A stretch of DNA of 62,602 nt, from positions 1-62,602 of the forward strand of contig JAPPNU010000077.1 of NCBI GenBank assembly GCA_028873695.1. The letters run 5' to 3'. Numbering within the stretch: position 1 is the first letter of the stretch; every line of letters starts with the position of its first letter. The stretch is from Gemmatimonadota bacterium (GTDB taxonomy: Bacteria; Latescibacterota; UBA2968; GCA-2709665). Of this stretch, positions 25,664-34,642 are shown one piece after another. A program made the position numbers and the translations under genes. The notes under the pieces were generated by a model that saw only the letters and a list, made by a program, of their open reading frames with translations, was not told where the DNA came from and did no database searches.

Positions 25664-26356
25664 TCAGGGCAACAGCGCCAGCAGGTCCGTCAGGCGGCTC
25701 AGTTCGTGGTCCGGGCGTTCCTCGGGGGTTCGAGGGCGCTGGTTTTTTTGTCTGCCGGAACACATGCGCGCCGTGCGCATGCCCAGGCGTTTCGAGGCGG
25801 CGATTTCCGAGTTCAGCTTGTCACCCACCGAGAGGATCCGGCAGGGTGAAAGGCTGAAAAAGCGGACCGCCCGCTGAAGCGCCTCGTCCTTTTCGGGGTC
25901 CCGGCGGTCGTCGTGGAAGACGAGCGTTCCTGATTCCTCGCTGAAGTGGCCGCGAAGACCCAAGAGGTCCACCTTCCGCCGCTGCCTCTCCGGCCGGCCG
26001 GTGGTCACGAGGCACAGCCGGTATCGCCTGGCCGCAAGTTCCTCGAGCGTTGAGAGCGCGTCCGGAAAGGGCGCGATGTCTTCCACCTGGTCCCGATTGT
26101 ACGCTGAAAGCGCGTGTTCAACCACGTCCGCCGGCAATTCATGGCGGCGGGCGATTTCACGGATGGAATCGGCGGAACTCAATTGGTCGGCGAGTGTCGC
26201 CTGCATGCGTTGCAGGGCCGGCGCGTCTGAATCGGGAATGGCCGCGGCAAGCGTCAATGCCGCCCGGCGGCGCGCCGGTTCGGTCAACTGCCCGGTGCAG
26301 TCGAACAGCGTGTCGTCCAGGTCGAAGATGACGGCATCAATCCGACGCCGCGCCAT
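25664..26356 (-). CDS. HAD-family hydrolase
   Basis: This 230-residue HAD phosphatase has motif I as DAVIFDLDDTLFDC, motif II as LCLVTTGRPE and motif IV as ILSVGDKLNSEIAAS, with a helical cap domain between (about residues 20-95). It resembles the N-terminal half of the next-upstream protein through the whole core, so the two look like tandem paralogues. Its ATG lies 20 bases inside the end of that gene, implying coupled translation. Substrate unknown. Confidence 0.85.
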   Translation of the reverse strand: MARRRIDAVIFDLDDTLFDCTGQLTEPARRRAALTLAAAIPDSDAPALQRMQATLADQLSSADSIREIARRHELPADVVEHALSAYNRDQVEDIAPFPDALSTLEELAARRYRLCLVTTGRPERQRRKVDLLGLRGHFSEESGTLVFHDDRRDPEKDEALQRAVRFFSLSPCRILSVGDKLNSEIAASKRLGMRTARMCSGRQKNQRPRTPEERPDHELSRLTDLLALLP

Positions 26357-28313
26357 TGTCCGGCTCCCCGTAGTCAGGCACTTCCAGCCCGCAGTAGATC
26401 CGGCAGACGGCGTCCGCCACCCTGTCGGGATTGTGGCTGATAAAGTCGCCCGCGCTGCGTTGCTTCACTTCGGACGTGTAGTCCTCGAGAAGGTCCGTAA
26501 CCGTGCATGACACAAGACGGCCGATCGCTTCCGGATCGCACGACACGGGTTCCTTTCCATCCCGGAGGTAGGCATTCAGCACCTGCCGCCATTTTCGACC
26601 GCCCGGCCTGTGGAATGCTTCGGGATCCTGTACAAGCATGTGATCCAGAAAGCCGCGGTCTCTTTCGGGGAAGTGCCGCAGGATGGCGAGCAGGTGATCC
26701 GAAGCGCCGAATCCGTCTGTCTGGCCGGGCTGGGTCACGATATTGCAGATATAGAAGACCTTTCCCTGGTTACGGGCCGACAGCGTGCGCCTGATGTCCG
26801 GAACGAGCAGATTCGTGATGACGCTCGTGAAGAGACTGCCGGGGCCGAGGACCACAATGTCCGCGTCCGCGATGGCCTGCACGGCGCCGCGCGGCGCCCG
26901 GGCTTCGTTCCTGGCAGGACGGAAGGCGCCGTCGGGTCTGGCGTAGACCTCGACCTGGCCCGTTTTCGAATCGTCTTCCCGGTACAACGCGCCGTCCGGC
27001 TGTTCCAACTCCCCGAGGATGTCGCTGTTGGCGACGAGGTACGCGTACCTTAACGGAGATTTGCCGGTCTTGCGCACCATCCACTCGGTGTACCGCTGTT
27101 CGCCGTTTTCGAGTTCGGCGCATATATCCACGTTCTGGTTGGTGGCGGGAAAGACCTCACCGCGTATGCGCAGCATATCGCCGGCCGTCTGGATGGCTTT
27201 CTGAAAGTCACCGAGTTGCTGGGTCAGCGCGGCAATCAGGAAGTTGCCGATATTGTCGTTTCGGAAGATCCCGGCTTCCTGTTCGCTGTCCGGAAACCGG
27301 TGTTGAAATACCCGGATCAGCCCGGAGGAGACGCTCCGCCGATCGGCAAGCGCGGTCAACGCGTTGCGGATGTCCCCCGGCGGCTGCACACCAAGATTCC
27401 AGCGGATGCGTCCCGAGGAAGCCCCGGTGTCCGTAACCGCAACTACAGCCGCCGGCCTGTCGGTATAGGTCTGGATCCCCCGCAATACGATCGGGAGTCC
27501 GGTGCCGCCGCCCAGCACAGCCACCTTAAGCCGGCGCCGGTCCTTGTCCAGGCGCGCCAGATGGATCAGGGTGGACAGTTGCGGGAGGAGACGGATCTGA
27601 TGGGTTGGACGGTCGCCGTCGCCGGGCTCCTCCCCGGCGTATCTCCCGCGGCGCATCCAGACCGTCGTGCATCCGAGCCGGTTTCCCGCCCGAATCTCAT
27701 CCTGGGTCCGGTCGCCCACGCAGACGACTTCCTCCGGCGAAAGTTTGTGGGCCTTGATGAGTTCGGCGAACCAGTAGTCGTGAGACGGCGGGCCTTCGTT
27801 GACGATCGTGTGGAAATACGGCGCGATGTTCAGCAGGTCAATCTTGTTTTTCTGCCGGAGGGCCCTTCCGAACGTCACAAGGAAGAGCAGGCATCCCGCA
27901 TCGCGAAGCTCCTTCAGGGTCTGGACCGCGCCCGGAAAGAGCCTGACGTCTTCAACGGCGTCGCTGTTGTATACGTATTCGAGTTCGGCAACAAAGGCTT
28001 CGATGTGATCGGCGCCTTCCAGGCTTCGATGATCGGAGCGCTGTCTGTTGATATGGTCGGTGAGCCGGTCGGGCTTGTCGCGCTGGAGGGCTTTGGCGAT
28101 GTCGTAGAAGACGAAATAATACGGAGACGAAGAATAATAGGGACCGTGCCTCAGTTCCAGGTCGTTGATCCGGCTGAGCGCGTAGGACTCGGAGGCAAAG
28201 AACCCGTGGTCGTACAGATGCCGCGCGACCCGTTTACGTGCGGCCTGAACCAGCGGATCCAGATCGAAGAGCGTTCCGTCCAGATCGAAGATGATCGCGC
28301 GGGTATTTTTCAT
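26337..28313 (-). CDS. HAD hydrolase fused to YvcK/GlmR-like (CofD-fold) domain
   Basis: This 658-residue two-domain protein has a complete HAD phosphatase at residues 1-240: motif I AIIFDLDGTLFDLD, motif II LLFLVTFGRA and motif IV EVVCVGDRTQDEIRAG. From about residue 262 it is a YvcK/GlmR-type protein with LKVAVLGGGTGLPIVLRGI, VAVTDTGASSGRIR, VQPPGDIRNALTALAD, IGNFLIAAL and VVLGPGSLFTSVITNLLVPD. YvcK binds UDP-sugars and links carbon flux to cell-wall precursor synthesis in Firmicutes and Actinobacteria. ATG 28313 starts the HAD fold; the longer frame to 28451 is proline/arginine-rich and overlaps the comF control region. The fusion is unusual. Confidence 0.85.
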   Translation of the reverse strand: MKNTRAIIFDLDGTLFDLDPLVQAARKRVARHLYDHGFFASESYALSRINDLELRHGPYYSSSPYYFVFYDIAKALQRDKPDRLTDHINRQRSDHRSLEGADHIEAFVAELEYVYNSDAVEDVRLFPGAVQTLKELRDAGCLLFLVTFGRALRQKNKIDLLNIAPYFHTIVNEGPPSHDYWFAELIKAHKLSPEEVVCVGDRTQDEIRAGNRLGCTTVWMRRGRYAGEEPGDGDRPTHQIRLLPQLSTLIHLARLDKDRRRLKVAVLGGGTGLPIVLRGIQTYTDRPAAVVAVTDTGASSGRIRWNLGVQPPGDIRNALTALADRRSVSSGLIRVFQHRFPDSEQEAGIFRNDNIGNFLIAALTQQLGDFQKAIQTAGDMLRIRGEVFPATNQNVDICAELENGEQRYTEWMVRKTGKSPLRYAYLVANSDILGELEQPDGALYREDDSKTGQVEVYARPDGAFRPARNEARAPRGAVQAIADADIVVLGPGSLFTSVITNLLVPDIRRTLSARNQGKVFYICNIVTQPGQTDGFGASDHLLAILRHFPERDRGFLDHMLVQDPEAFHRPGGRKWRQVLNAYLRDGKEPVSCDPEAIGRLVSCTVTDLLEDYTSEVKQRSAGDFISHNPDRVADAVCRIYCGLEVPDYGEPDNGAASD

Positions 28314-28428
28314 GGATGACGTCTGGGAACGGGCGCGGCGTGCAGTTGCGGGGGGCGGATGCAACGCGACCAAAGCCGGCTTCGCAGACGCTCGCGGCAG
28401 ATCGCGTTGAGAGGGAGAATGTATCGCC

Positions 28429-29262
28429 ATGAAGCTGCTTTTGCAAGCCATTTCTCGCTATTCCAACGGCATGGACGTGAAACGGGACGCTTTCGTACAT
28501 CTCCTTCGGTCCGCAAGTGAATCCGTTCAGGCGTTCGTATACCCTCCGCACTGTCTGCTCTGCCGGACGCCGCTGGACGAATCAGAGGGGCTTTGCCCCG
28601 GATGCTGGGAGTCTATGGACATAATCGAACCTCCGCGATGCGCCCGTTGCGGGTGTCCGGGGCTTTCCCACCCCTGCACGAATTGCGCCGACAAGGACTA
28701 CGTTTTCTCCCGGCTGCTTGCGCTCACGCCGTTCAGCCGATCGGTGCAGCGCATGGTCCACATGATGAAATACCAGGGTCAGACCGCTGCCGGCCATACC
28801 CTCGGCCGGGCATTGGGTTGGATGCTGGAGGGGGAATCCCTGCCGGAACCCCGGCCGGTGGTGGTGCCGGTGCCCCTTCACGGCAGCAGGTTGCGGGAAC
28901 GCGGCTACAACCAGAGCGTATTGATTGCGAGGGCCCTGGCGCGGGTGCTGGAACTGTCCGTTGAGGACCGTGCGCTGAAACGGGTACGCGCCACCGAAAC
29001 ACAGACGAACCTGGACTCCGCGGAACGCGGCGCGAACGTGGAGGGGGCATTTATCGTTCGGCGAAAGGATCCGGTCAGCAAACGCCCGGTCCTGCTGGTG
29101 GACGACGTTGTCACCACCGGCGCGACGGCCAATGCCTGCGCCGCGGCGCTGCTGGAGGCAGGCGCGACCGAAGTCCACGTCGCAGCCGTTGCGTGTCCCT
29201 ATTTCGACGCCGAGGAACCGGATGCCCAGTCGGTCGTCACAGGCTCTGATCTTTTCATCTAA
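28429..29262 (+). CDS. comF: ComF-family phosphoribosyltransferase-like protein
   Basis: Up to 277 residues: an N-terminal double zinc-ribbon (CLLCRTPLDESEGLCPGC and CARCGCPGLSHPCTNC) is followed by the ComF phosphoribosyltransferase domain. Family landmarks are PVPLHGSRLRERGYNQS and the PRPP loop VLLVDDVVTTGATANAC. ComF supports DNA uptake in naturally competent bacteria, where it helps handle imported single-stranded DNA, but it is also present in many species not known to be competent. ATG 28429 or 28471 could be the start. It is divergent from the HAD-YvcK gene. Confidence 0.88.
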   Translation: MKLLLQAISRYSNGMDVKRDAFVHLLRSASESVQAFVYPPHCLLCRTPLDESEGLCPGCWESMDIIEPPRCARCGCPGLSHPCTNCADKDYVFSRLLALTPFSRSVQRMVHMMKYQGQTAAGHTLGRALGWMLEGESLPEPRPVVVPVPLHGSRLRERGYNQSVLIARALARVLELSVEDRALKRVRATETQTNLDSAERGANVEGAFIVRRKDPVSKRPVLLVDDVVTTGATANACAAALLEAGATEVHVAAVACPYFDAEEPDAQSVVTGSDLFI

Positions 29263-29298
29263 CGCATTGATTCCAAACACTTTGACAAAAAAAACAAC

Positions 29299-29327
29299 TT
29301 GACACCAGACAAGGCATGTCTTAAATT
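29299..29327 (+). promoter_or_regulatory. Candidate promoter of pfk
   Basis: TTGACA (29299-29304), a 17-base spacer and TAAATT (29322-29327) lie about 105 bases upstream of the phosphofructokinase ATG. A second TTGACA sits at 29282-29287. Confidence 0.5.
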
Positions 29328-29432
29328 CACAGGTTCGCAACGAGTCGGATCGCGGGCCGGATATCGTGCTGACGGAGCCTGTCCGCGTGACGGATGCATG
29401 GATATCAACTGGACGATGTACGGAGCGCTCCA

Positions 29433-30470
29433 ATGGCGTGCAGGCGCGTAGGGATCTTAACGGGCGGCGGCGATTGTCCCGGGCTCAATGCGGTAATCCG
29501 CGCGGTCACGAGGAAAGGGATAGACGCATACGGATATGAAATCGTGGGCGTGATGATGGGTTGGAGGGGCATGCTCGAGGCGGTCTCGATGCCGCTGGAC
29601 CTGAATAAGGTCTCAGGCATTCTGCCCAGGGGAGGAACGATCCTGGGTACGTCCAGGACCAACCCGTATAACGAGCCGAACGGCGGCGACACTGTAAAAC
29701 GGAACATGGTCGGGATGGGGCTGGACGCGCTGATTGCCGTTGGCGGAGACGACACGGTCGGCGTGGCCAGCAGGCTCTACGAAGACGGTGTGAACGTCAT
29801 CGGCGTGCCAAAGACCATCGACAACGACCTGGACGGCACGGACCAGACCTTCGGATTCGATACGGCAATCAATACGGTCACCGACGCCATTGACAGGCTG
29901 CATACCACGGCCGAGTCACACAACAGGGTGATGGTGGTGGAGGTGATGGGGCGTCATGCGGGATGGATCGCCGTGGAGGCGGGCATTGCCGGCGGCGCCG
30001 ATATGGTCCTGATTCCCGAACAGCCGGTCGACCTGGAAATGGTCTGTGCGTCCATCCAGAAACGCCACGACCGGGGCAAGACCTTCAGTATCGTGGTGGT
30101 GGCCGAGGGCGCCAGGCTGTCCGACGAATCTCTGGTACTCCAGTCCGAGGAACGCGATGCCTTCGGTCACGTGCGACTTGGCGGGATCGGCATCGTGCTG
30201 GGGGAAGAAATAGAAAAACGAACGGGTTTCGAAACCCGGGTCACCGTTTTGGGGCACATTCAGCGCGGAGGCAACCCGACTGCGTTCGACCGGGTCCTGG
30301 GTACCCGCTTCGGCATTGCCGCAATCGATCTCGTCCACGCCGGCGATTTCGGCAATATGGTGGCGCTGCGCGGCACCGATATCGTGCCGGTGCCGCTGAA
30401 AGACGCGGTATCCAAGTTGCGTACGGTGGATATGACCCTGTACGATATCGCCAGGGTCTTTTTCGGTTGA
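29433..30470 (+). CDS. pfp: 6-phosphofructokinase, pyrophosphate-dependent type
   Basis: This 345-residue phosphofructokinase phosphorylates fructose 6-phosphate. The phosphoryl-donor loop reads AVGGDDT, with Asp107 where ATP enzymes have Gly, and the catalytic loop reads PKTIDND, with Lys127 where many ATP enzymes have Gly. Both residues are the accepted marks of pyrophosphate use, which would make the step reversible. Other landmarks are GILTGGGDCPGLNAVIR, VEVMGRHAGWIA and LGHIQRGGNPTAFDR. ATG 29433 is chosen because the family begins there. It is followed by a MITE-like element and then gap-pgk-tpiA. Confidence 0.88.
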   Translation: MACRRVGILTGGGDCPGLNAVIRAVTRKGIDAYGYEIVGVMMGWRGMLEAVSMPLDLNKVSGILPRGGTILGTSRTNPYNEPNGGDTVKRNMVGMGLDALIAVGGDDTVGVASRLYEDGVNVIGVPKTIDNDLDGTDQTFGFDTAINTVTDAIDRLHTTAESHNRVMVVEVMGRHAGWIAVEAGIAGGADMVLIPEQPVDLEMVCASIQKRHDRGKTFSIVVVAEGARLSDESLVLQSEERDAFGHVRLGGIGIVLGEEIEKRTGFETRVTVLGHIQRGGNPTAFDRVLGTRFGIAAIDLVHAGDFGNMVALRGTDIVPVPLKDAVSKLRTVDMTLYDIARVFFG

Positions 30471-30624
30471 CGTCGATCTTCTGCGCCGGCGGATACCAAT
30501 ACCGCCGGTTTGCCGCGGAGCGCGAATCACTGAATCTGCGAGTCGCGCGCGGACCCTGCAACCGTCTGGCACATCATCTTGTGAGCTCGAACGGCCCGGG
30601 CGGCAACCCGTCGACCGGTTTGTA

Positions 30625-30790
30625 AGAAGTTGTTTTTGAAATTACCGGTGAGTTTTCGAGCGCGAGCGAAAAAGCGGCGGTCAAGGCGGGAAAACACGCC
30701 CATATTTGTCTATACGGGTGGGTTTGACCAACGCCGACCGGCGCTTTTGCAGCCGCGCGAAGACCGCCGGGAATTTTGAGACGGCTTCTA
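30625..30790 (+). mobile_element. Second MITE-like family, long copy
   Basis: About 166 bp lie between pfk and gap. The left end AGAAGTTGTTTTTGAAATTA and the reverse complement of the right end AGAAGCCGTCTCAAAATTCC form imperfect terminal inverted repeats. The right-hand ~40 bases (CAGCCGCGCGAAGACCGC, then GGGAATTTTGAGACGGCTTC) recur at 58595-58633. No coding frame is inside. It may contain or displace the gap promoter. Confidence 0.65.
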
Positions 30791-30811
30791 AGTGACCTGG
30801 AGGTAGACAGG

Positions 30812-31822
30812 ATGGCGATCAAGGTGGCCATTAACGGATTCGGACGTATCGGCCGGCTCGTATTCCGCGCGGCGATGCGCAGACCCGGTATCGACGTCGT
30901 GGCGGTGAACGACCTGACCGACGCGGGGACGCTGGGACATCTGCTGAAGTACGACTCGACCCACGGGAGATATCCCGGCAACGTTGAAATCAGGGAAAAA
31001 ACGCTGAGCGTGGACGGCAGCGAAGTCATCGTGCTGGCCGAGCGGGACCCCGTCATGTTGCCCTGGCGAACGCTCGGCGTGGACGTGGTCATCGAGTCAA
31101 CCGGGTTCTTCACGGATAGAGACAGCGCCGGCAAGCACCTCAACGCAGGCGCCGGCCGGGTGATCATCTCGGCCCCCGCCAGGGGCGACGTGCCGACGGT
31201 GGTGATGGGCATCAACCATGAAACGCTGACCGAAGAGGACAGGGTGATTTCCAATGCATCCTGCACCACGAACTGCCTTGCGCCGATGGTAAGCGTCCTC
31301 CACGAGTCATTCGGCGTTGAGAAGGGACTGATGACGACGATTCACGCCTATACCGGCGACCAGCGCATGATCGACGCGCCGCACTCGGACCTGCGCAGGG
31401 CGAGATCCGCGGCCGTGTCCATGATCCCGACGACAACCGGGGCCGCCAGCGCCGTGGGCATGGTGATTCCCGAGTTGAACGGCCACCTGGACGGAATGGC
31501 CGTGCGGGTCCCAACGCCCGACGGATCGTATACGGATTTTGTGGCGACACTGAGGAACACGGCGACCGCTGAAGCCGTCAATGAAGCGTTCAGGGCGGCT
31601 TCCGAGGGGCCCCTGAACGGCATTCTGGAGTATTCGGACGAACCCCTCGTCTCGGCGGACATCATCGGCAACCCCCATTCCTGTGTGTTGGATTCGGAAA
31701 TGACAACGGTCATGGGCGGGAATATGGTGAAGGTGTGCGGCTGGTACGATAACGAATGGGGGTATTCCTGCCGGTGCGTCGATCTCGTTGAGTCGTTGGG
31801 AACACGCTTTGCGGACCCGTAG
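30812..31822 (+). CDS. gap: Glyceraldehyde-3-phosphate dehydrogenase, type I
   Basis: This 336-residue NAD-dependent GAPDH shows the Rossmann start VAINGFGRIGRLVFRA, catalytic Cys151 in SNASCTTNCLAP, and HAYTGDQRMIDAPH and RVPTPDGSYTDFV. Asn-Asp in VAVNDLTD, with Asp at the cofactor-ribose position, fits NAD preference. The C-terminal KVCGWYDNEWGYSCRCVDL is complete. ATG 30812 has TGGAGGT upstream; an extra 12 codons in the frame are not needed. It is first in gap-pgk-tpiA-secG. Confidence 0.95.
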   Translation: MAIKVAINGFGRIGRLVFRAAMRRPGIDVVAVNDLTDAGTLGHLLKYDSTHGRYPGNVEIREKTLSVDGSEVIVLAERDPVMLPWRTLGVDVVIESTGFFTDRDSAGKHLNAGAGRVIISAPARGDVPTVVMGINHETLTEEDRVISNASCTTNCLAPMVSVLHESFGVEKGLMTTIHAYTGDQRMIDAPHSDLRRARSAAVSMIPTTTGAASAVGMVIPELNGHLDGMAVRVPTPDGSYTDFVATLRNTATAEAVNEAFRAASEGPLNGILEYSDEPLVSADIIGNPHSCVLDSEMTTVMGGNMVKVCGWYDNEWGYSCRCVDLVESLGTRFADP

Positions 31823-31979
31823 ATCGTGAGGTTACCCGGACAGACGGTGTCCGGCGACCCGGAGTTGACCGGATACGGATTCAGGAAGACCGCTTTCGGA
31901 CTGACGTACCGAAAGCTCGCATGCGGGAGCCGGACCACGCGGGACGGCTCCCTCTCTTATAGCTGCCAGGATAGGAGAC

Positions 31980-33173
31980 ATGGCGAAACTCTCGATCACG
32001 GACCTGGAACTTTCCGGTCGGCGGGTGCTGGTGCGGGTGGATTTCAACGTGCCGCTCCAGGACGGCGAGATCGGAGACGACACGCGGATACGGGCCGCCG
32101 TGCCTACGCTCCGGTATATCCTTGAGCGAGGAGGGATTCCGATCCTGATGTCGCACCTCGGCAGGCCGACGGGACGCGTCGTTCCCGAACTGTCGCTGAA
32201 GCCCGCAGCGGTGCGTCTCGGCGAACTGATGGGCCGGGAGGTCGTGATGGCGCCGGATTGCGTGGGCCCTGAAGTGGAGGCGATTGCAAAACGGGCCGAC
32301 GGCGTGGTAATGCTCGAGAATCTAAGGTTTCACGTGGAGGAGGAGGCGAACGATCCCGAATTCGCCCGCCGGCTCTGCGAACTGGGTTCAGCCTACGTGA
32401 ACGACGCATTCGGAACGGCCCACCGGGCGCATGCATCCACGGAAGGCGTCACGCACCACTTTGTGGACTGCGCAGCCGGGTTCCTGATGCAGCGGGAACT
32501 GGAGTGTCTGGAAAGCGCCATGTCGGCGCCCGCAAGGCCGTTTGTCGCCGTCCTGGGCGGCGCCAAGATTTCCGGCAAGATCGACGTCATCCAGCATCTG
32601 CTGACCCTCGTCGATACGCTCCTGATCGGCGGCGGCATGGCGTACACCTTCTACAAGGCGATGGGATTGGAAATCGGGCGGTCCCTGCTCGAGACAGACC
32701 GCGTGGGGATGGCGGAAATCCTGCTGCGACGCGCCGCCGACGCAGAGGTCCGTTTACTGCTGCCCACCGATTGCGTGGTTTCGTCCCCGTCACGCGACGG
32801 CTCGGCAACGCAGGTCGTGCCCCGTGACGGGATACCGCCGGACCTGGAAGGATTCGATATCGGGCCGGATACGCGGTCCATGTTCTCGGACGAGATCCTT
32901 AACGCGGGATCCGTGGTATGGAACGGGCCGATGGGGGTTTCGGAACTGCCCGCGTTCGCCGGGGGTACGACGGCGGTGGCGCACGCGGTTGCGAAGGCTT
33001 CGTCACGCGGCGCCAATACCCTCGCGGGCGGCGGAGAAACGGTCGCGGCCCTGACGGCGTGCGGTCTTGCGGACATGCTGGGGCATGTTTCCACGGGCGG
33101 CGGAGCCTTTCTTGAATATCTGGAAGGCAAGACGCTTCCGGGGGTGGCCGCGTTGGCCGAACTTCAAGCGTGA
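31980..33173 (+). CDS. pgk: Phosphoglycerate kinase
   Basis: This 397-residue kinase of lower glycolysis has the N-terminal substrate motif VLVRVDFNVPLQDG, ILMSHLGRPTG, the hinge and helix FVAVLGGAKISGKI, and the ATP-site motif VVWNGPMGVSELPAF with the closing GGGETVAAL. TAGGAG precedes the ATG by three bases. The 157-base gap from gap contains no other gene I can see. Confidence 0.96.
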   Translation: MAKLSITDLELSGRRVLVRVDFNVPLQDGEIGDDTRIRAAVPTLRYILERGGIPILMSHLGRPTGRVVPELSLKPAAVRLGELMGREVVMAPDCVGPEVEAIAKRADGVVMLENLRFHVEEEANDPEFARRLCELGSAYVNDAFGTAHRAHASTEGVTHHFVDCAAGFLMQRELECLESAMSAPARPFVAVLGGAKISGKIDVIQHLLTLVDTLLIGGGMAYTFYKAMGLEIGRSLLETDRVGMAEILLRRAADAEVRLLLPTDCVVSSPSRDGSATQVVPRDGIPPDLEGFDIGPDTRSMFSDEILNAGSVVWNGPMGVSELPAFAGGTTAVAHAVAKASSRGANTLAGGGETVAALTACGLADMLGHVSTGGGAFLEYLEGKTLPGVAALAELQA

Positions 33174-33213
33174 GTCGCGCGGTCTGATACGACTATTCGG
33201 TGGGGGTGTGGAA

Positions 33214-33981
33214 ATGCGCGTACCCATTGTGGCAGGAAACTGGAAGATGCATATGGCGTCAGCGGCCGCGGAGCAGCTCGCGCGAGGGATCGTGGATTCG
33301 TTGGACGGTACGTTAACGGTTGAGGTCGTGGTGTGTCCCGCCTTCACGGTTCTGGACCGGGTCCGTAACGTGCTGGAGGACAGCCCGGTGAGGTTGGGCG
33401 CACAGAATCTGCACTGGGCGGATGAAGGGGCCTTTACAGGGGAGATCTCCGCGGGGATGCTGTTGACATGCGGATGTGAGTTCGTTATATTAGGACACTC
33501 TGAACGGCGCACTTATTTCGGTGAAACGGATACGACTGTAAATCAGCGGCTTAGGGCTGCCCTGGGCGCCGGGCTGAAACCGATCGTCTGCGTGGGTGAA
33601 ACCATCGAAGAGCGCCAATCCGGGGCAACCGAACGGGTGGTGGAACGGCAGGTCACGGCGGCTTTCGTGGATGTACCCGCATCGGATGCCGCTGGCTGCG
33701 TGGTCGCCTACGAACCCGTGTGGGCGATCGGCACGGGTCTGACTGCCTCGCCCCTGCAGGCCGAATCCGTACATACGTCCATCCGCCGGGTTTTGCGAGG
33801 ACTCTACAACGGCAACGTGGCCCGGGCGGTGCGTCTCCAATACGGGGGATCCGTCAACCCCGAAAATGCCGCCGATCTGTTATCCAGGCCGGATATAGAC
33901 GGCGGCTTGATCGGCGGGGCTTCACTGGAGCCCGATGCGTTTGCGACCATCGTGAAAGCGGCACTTCAGTCTGAAATCTGA
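33214..33981 (+). CDS. tpiA: Triosephosphate isomerase
   Basis: This 255-residue TIM barrel interconverts DHAP and glyceraldehyde 3-phosphate. Lys in VAGNWKMH, catalytic His in ILGHSERR, catalytic Glu in VAYEPVWAIGTG and the phosphate loop LQYGGSVNPENA are all present. The start is ATG 33214, with GGGGGTG upstream; an apparent frame back into pgk is a reading-frame artefact. It begins 40 bases after pgk. Confidence 0.96.
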   Translation: MRVPIVAGNWKMHMASAAAEQLARGIVDSLDGTLTVEVVVCPAFTVLDRVRNVLEDSPVRLGAQNLHWADEGAFTGEISAGMLLTCGCEFVILGHSERRTYFGETDTTVNQRLRAALGAGLKPIVCVGETIEERQSGATERVVERQVTAAFVDVPASDAAGCVVAYEPVWAIGTGLTASPLQAESVHTSIRRVLRGLYNGNVARAVRLQYGGSVNPENAADLLSRPDIDGGLIGGASLEPDAFATIVKAALQSEI

Positions 33982-33993
33982 GCGGGAATCAAC

Positions 33994-34389
33994 ATGACAA
34001 CCCTTCTTCTGATCGTACATGTTCTGGTTTGCCTGGTTCTGATCGTAACCATCCTTCTGCAGGCCAGCAAAGGGGGCGGGCTCTCCACCGCTTTTGGCGG
34101 CGGCGGCGGTGGCAGCGCGATGTTCGGCGGGGCCGGTGCGGCGACGTTTCTGAGCAAGACGACGACCGTTCTGGCGGTCGTGTTTTTTCTCACCTGCATC
34201 AGCCTCTGGTATGCTTCCAGGGACACGGGTACGGCTCCCGAAACGGCAGCCGAACGGGCCCTCAGGGAACAGCCGGTGCCGCTTCAGAGCACGCCGTCCG
34301 GACTGCCTCAACCGCTGGACCAGGCCAGACCGGGCACGGCTACCGAACGCACCGCGCCTGCGACGTCGCCGGCCGATACGGTGCGATAG
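33994..34389 (+). CDS. secG: Preprotein translocase subunit SecG
   Basis: This 131-residue SecG has two membrane helices: LLLIVHVLVCLVLIVTILLQ and TTVLAVVFFLTCISLWYA. The conserved loop between them is QASKGGGLSTAFGGGG. A Pro/Thr/Ala-rich tail follows, probably outside the membrane. It assists SecYE during protein export. It starts 12 bases after tpiA; the tpiA-secG-tRNA-Leu order is common across bacteria. Confidence 0.93.
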   Translation: MTTLLLIVHVLVCLVLIVTILLQASKGGGLSTAFGGGGGGSAMFGGAGAATFLSKTTTVLAVVFFLTCISLWYASRDTGTAPETAAERALREQPVPLQSTPSGLPQPLDQARPGTATERTAPATSPADTVR

Positions 34390-34497
34390 TGCTTCCCTCC
34401 GACCCACGAGACCGCACGAATCGAATGAGTACCCGTGTCGGCCGTTCGGCTTGATCCGTTTTCCACAATCGGTCACGCAGAGGGTCGGATCTTCTTT

Positions 34498-34584
34498 GCC
34501 GAAGTGGTGGAAATGGTAGACACGCTGTGTTGAGGGCGCAGTGGGCGCATGCCCGTCCGAGTTCGAGTCTCGGCTTCGGCACCA
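34498..34584 (+). tRNA. tRNA-Leu (anticodon GAG)
   Basis: The 87-base gene is complete with encoded CCA. Acceptor GCCGAAG pairs with CTTCGGC. The anticodon arm is CTGTG-TTGAGGG-CGCAG, giving anticodon GAG. A long variable arm (GGGCGCATGCCC), diagnostic of a class II tRNA, is followed by the T arm CCGAG-TTCGAGT-CTCGG. It lies 108 bases after secG. Confidence 0.97.
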
Positions 34585-34591
34585 AAAAATC

Positions 34592-34626
34592 AAAGGGTTA
34601 CGCCTTGTTGGCGTAACCCTTTTCCT
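34592..34626 (+). terminator. Intrinsic terminator after tRNA-Leu
   Basis: AAAGGGTTACGCC pairs perfectly with GGCGTAACCCTTT (13 bp) around the loop TTGTT, followed by TTCCTTT. It begins eight bases after the tRNA CCA. Confidence 0.85.
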
Positions 34627-34642
34627 TTGCCGTCTCCCCTGT

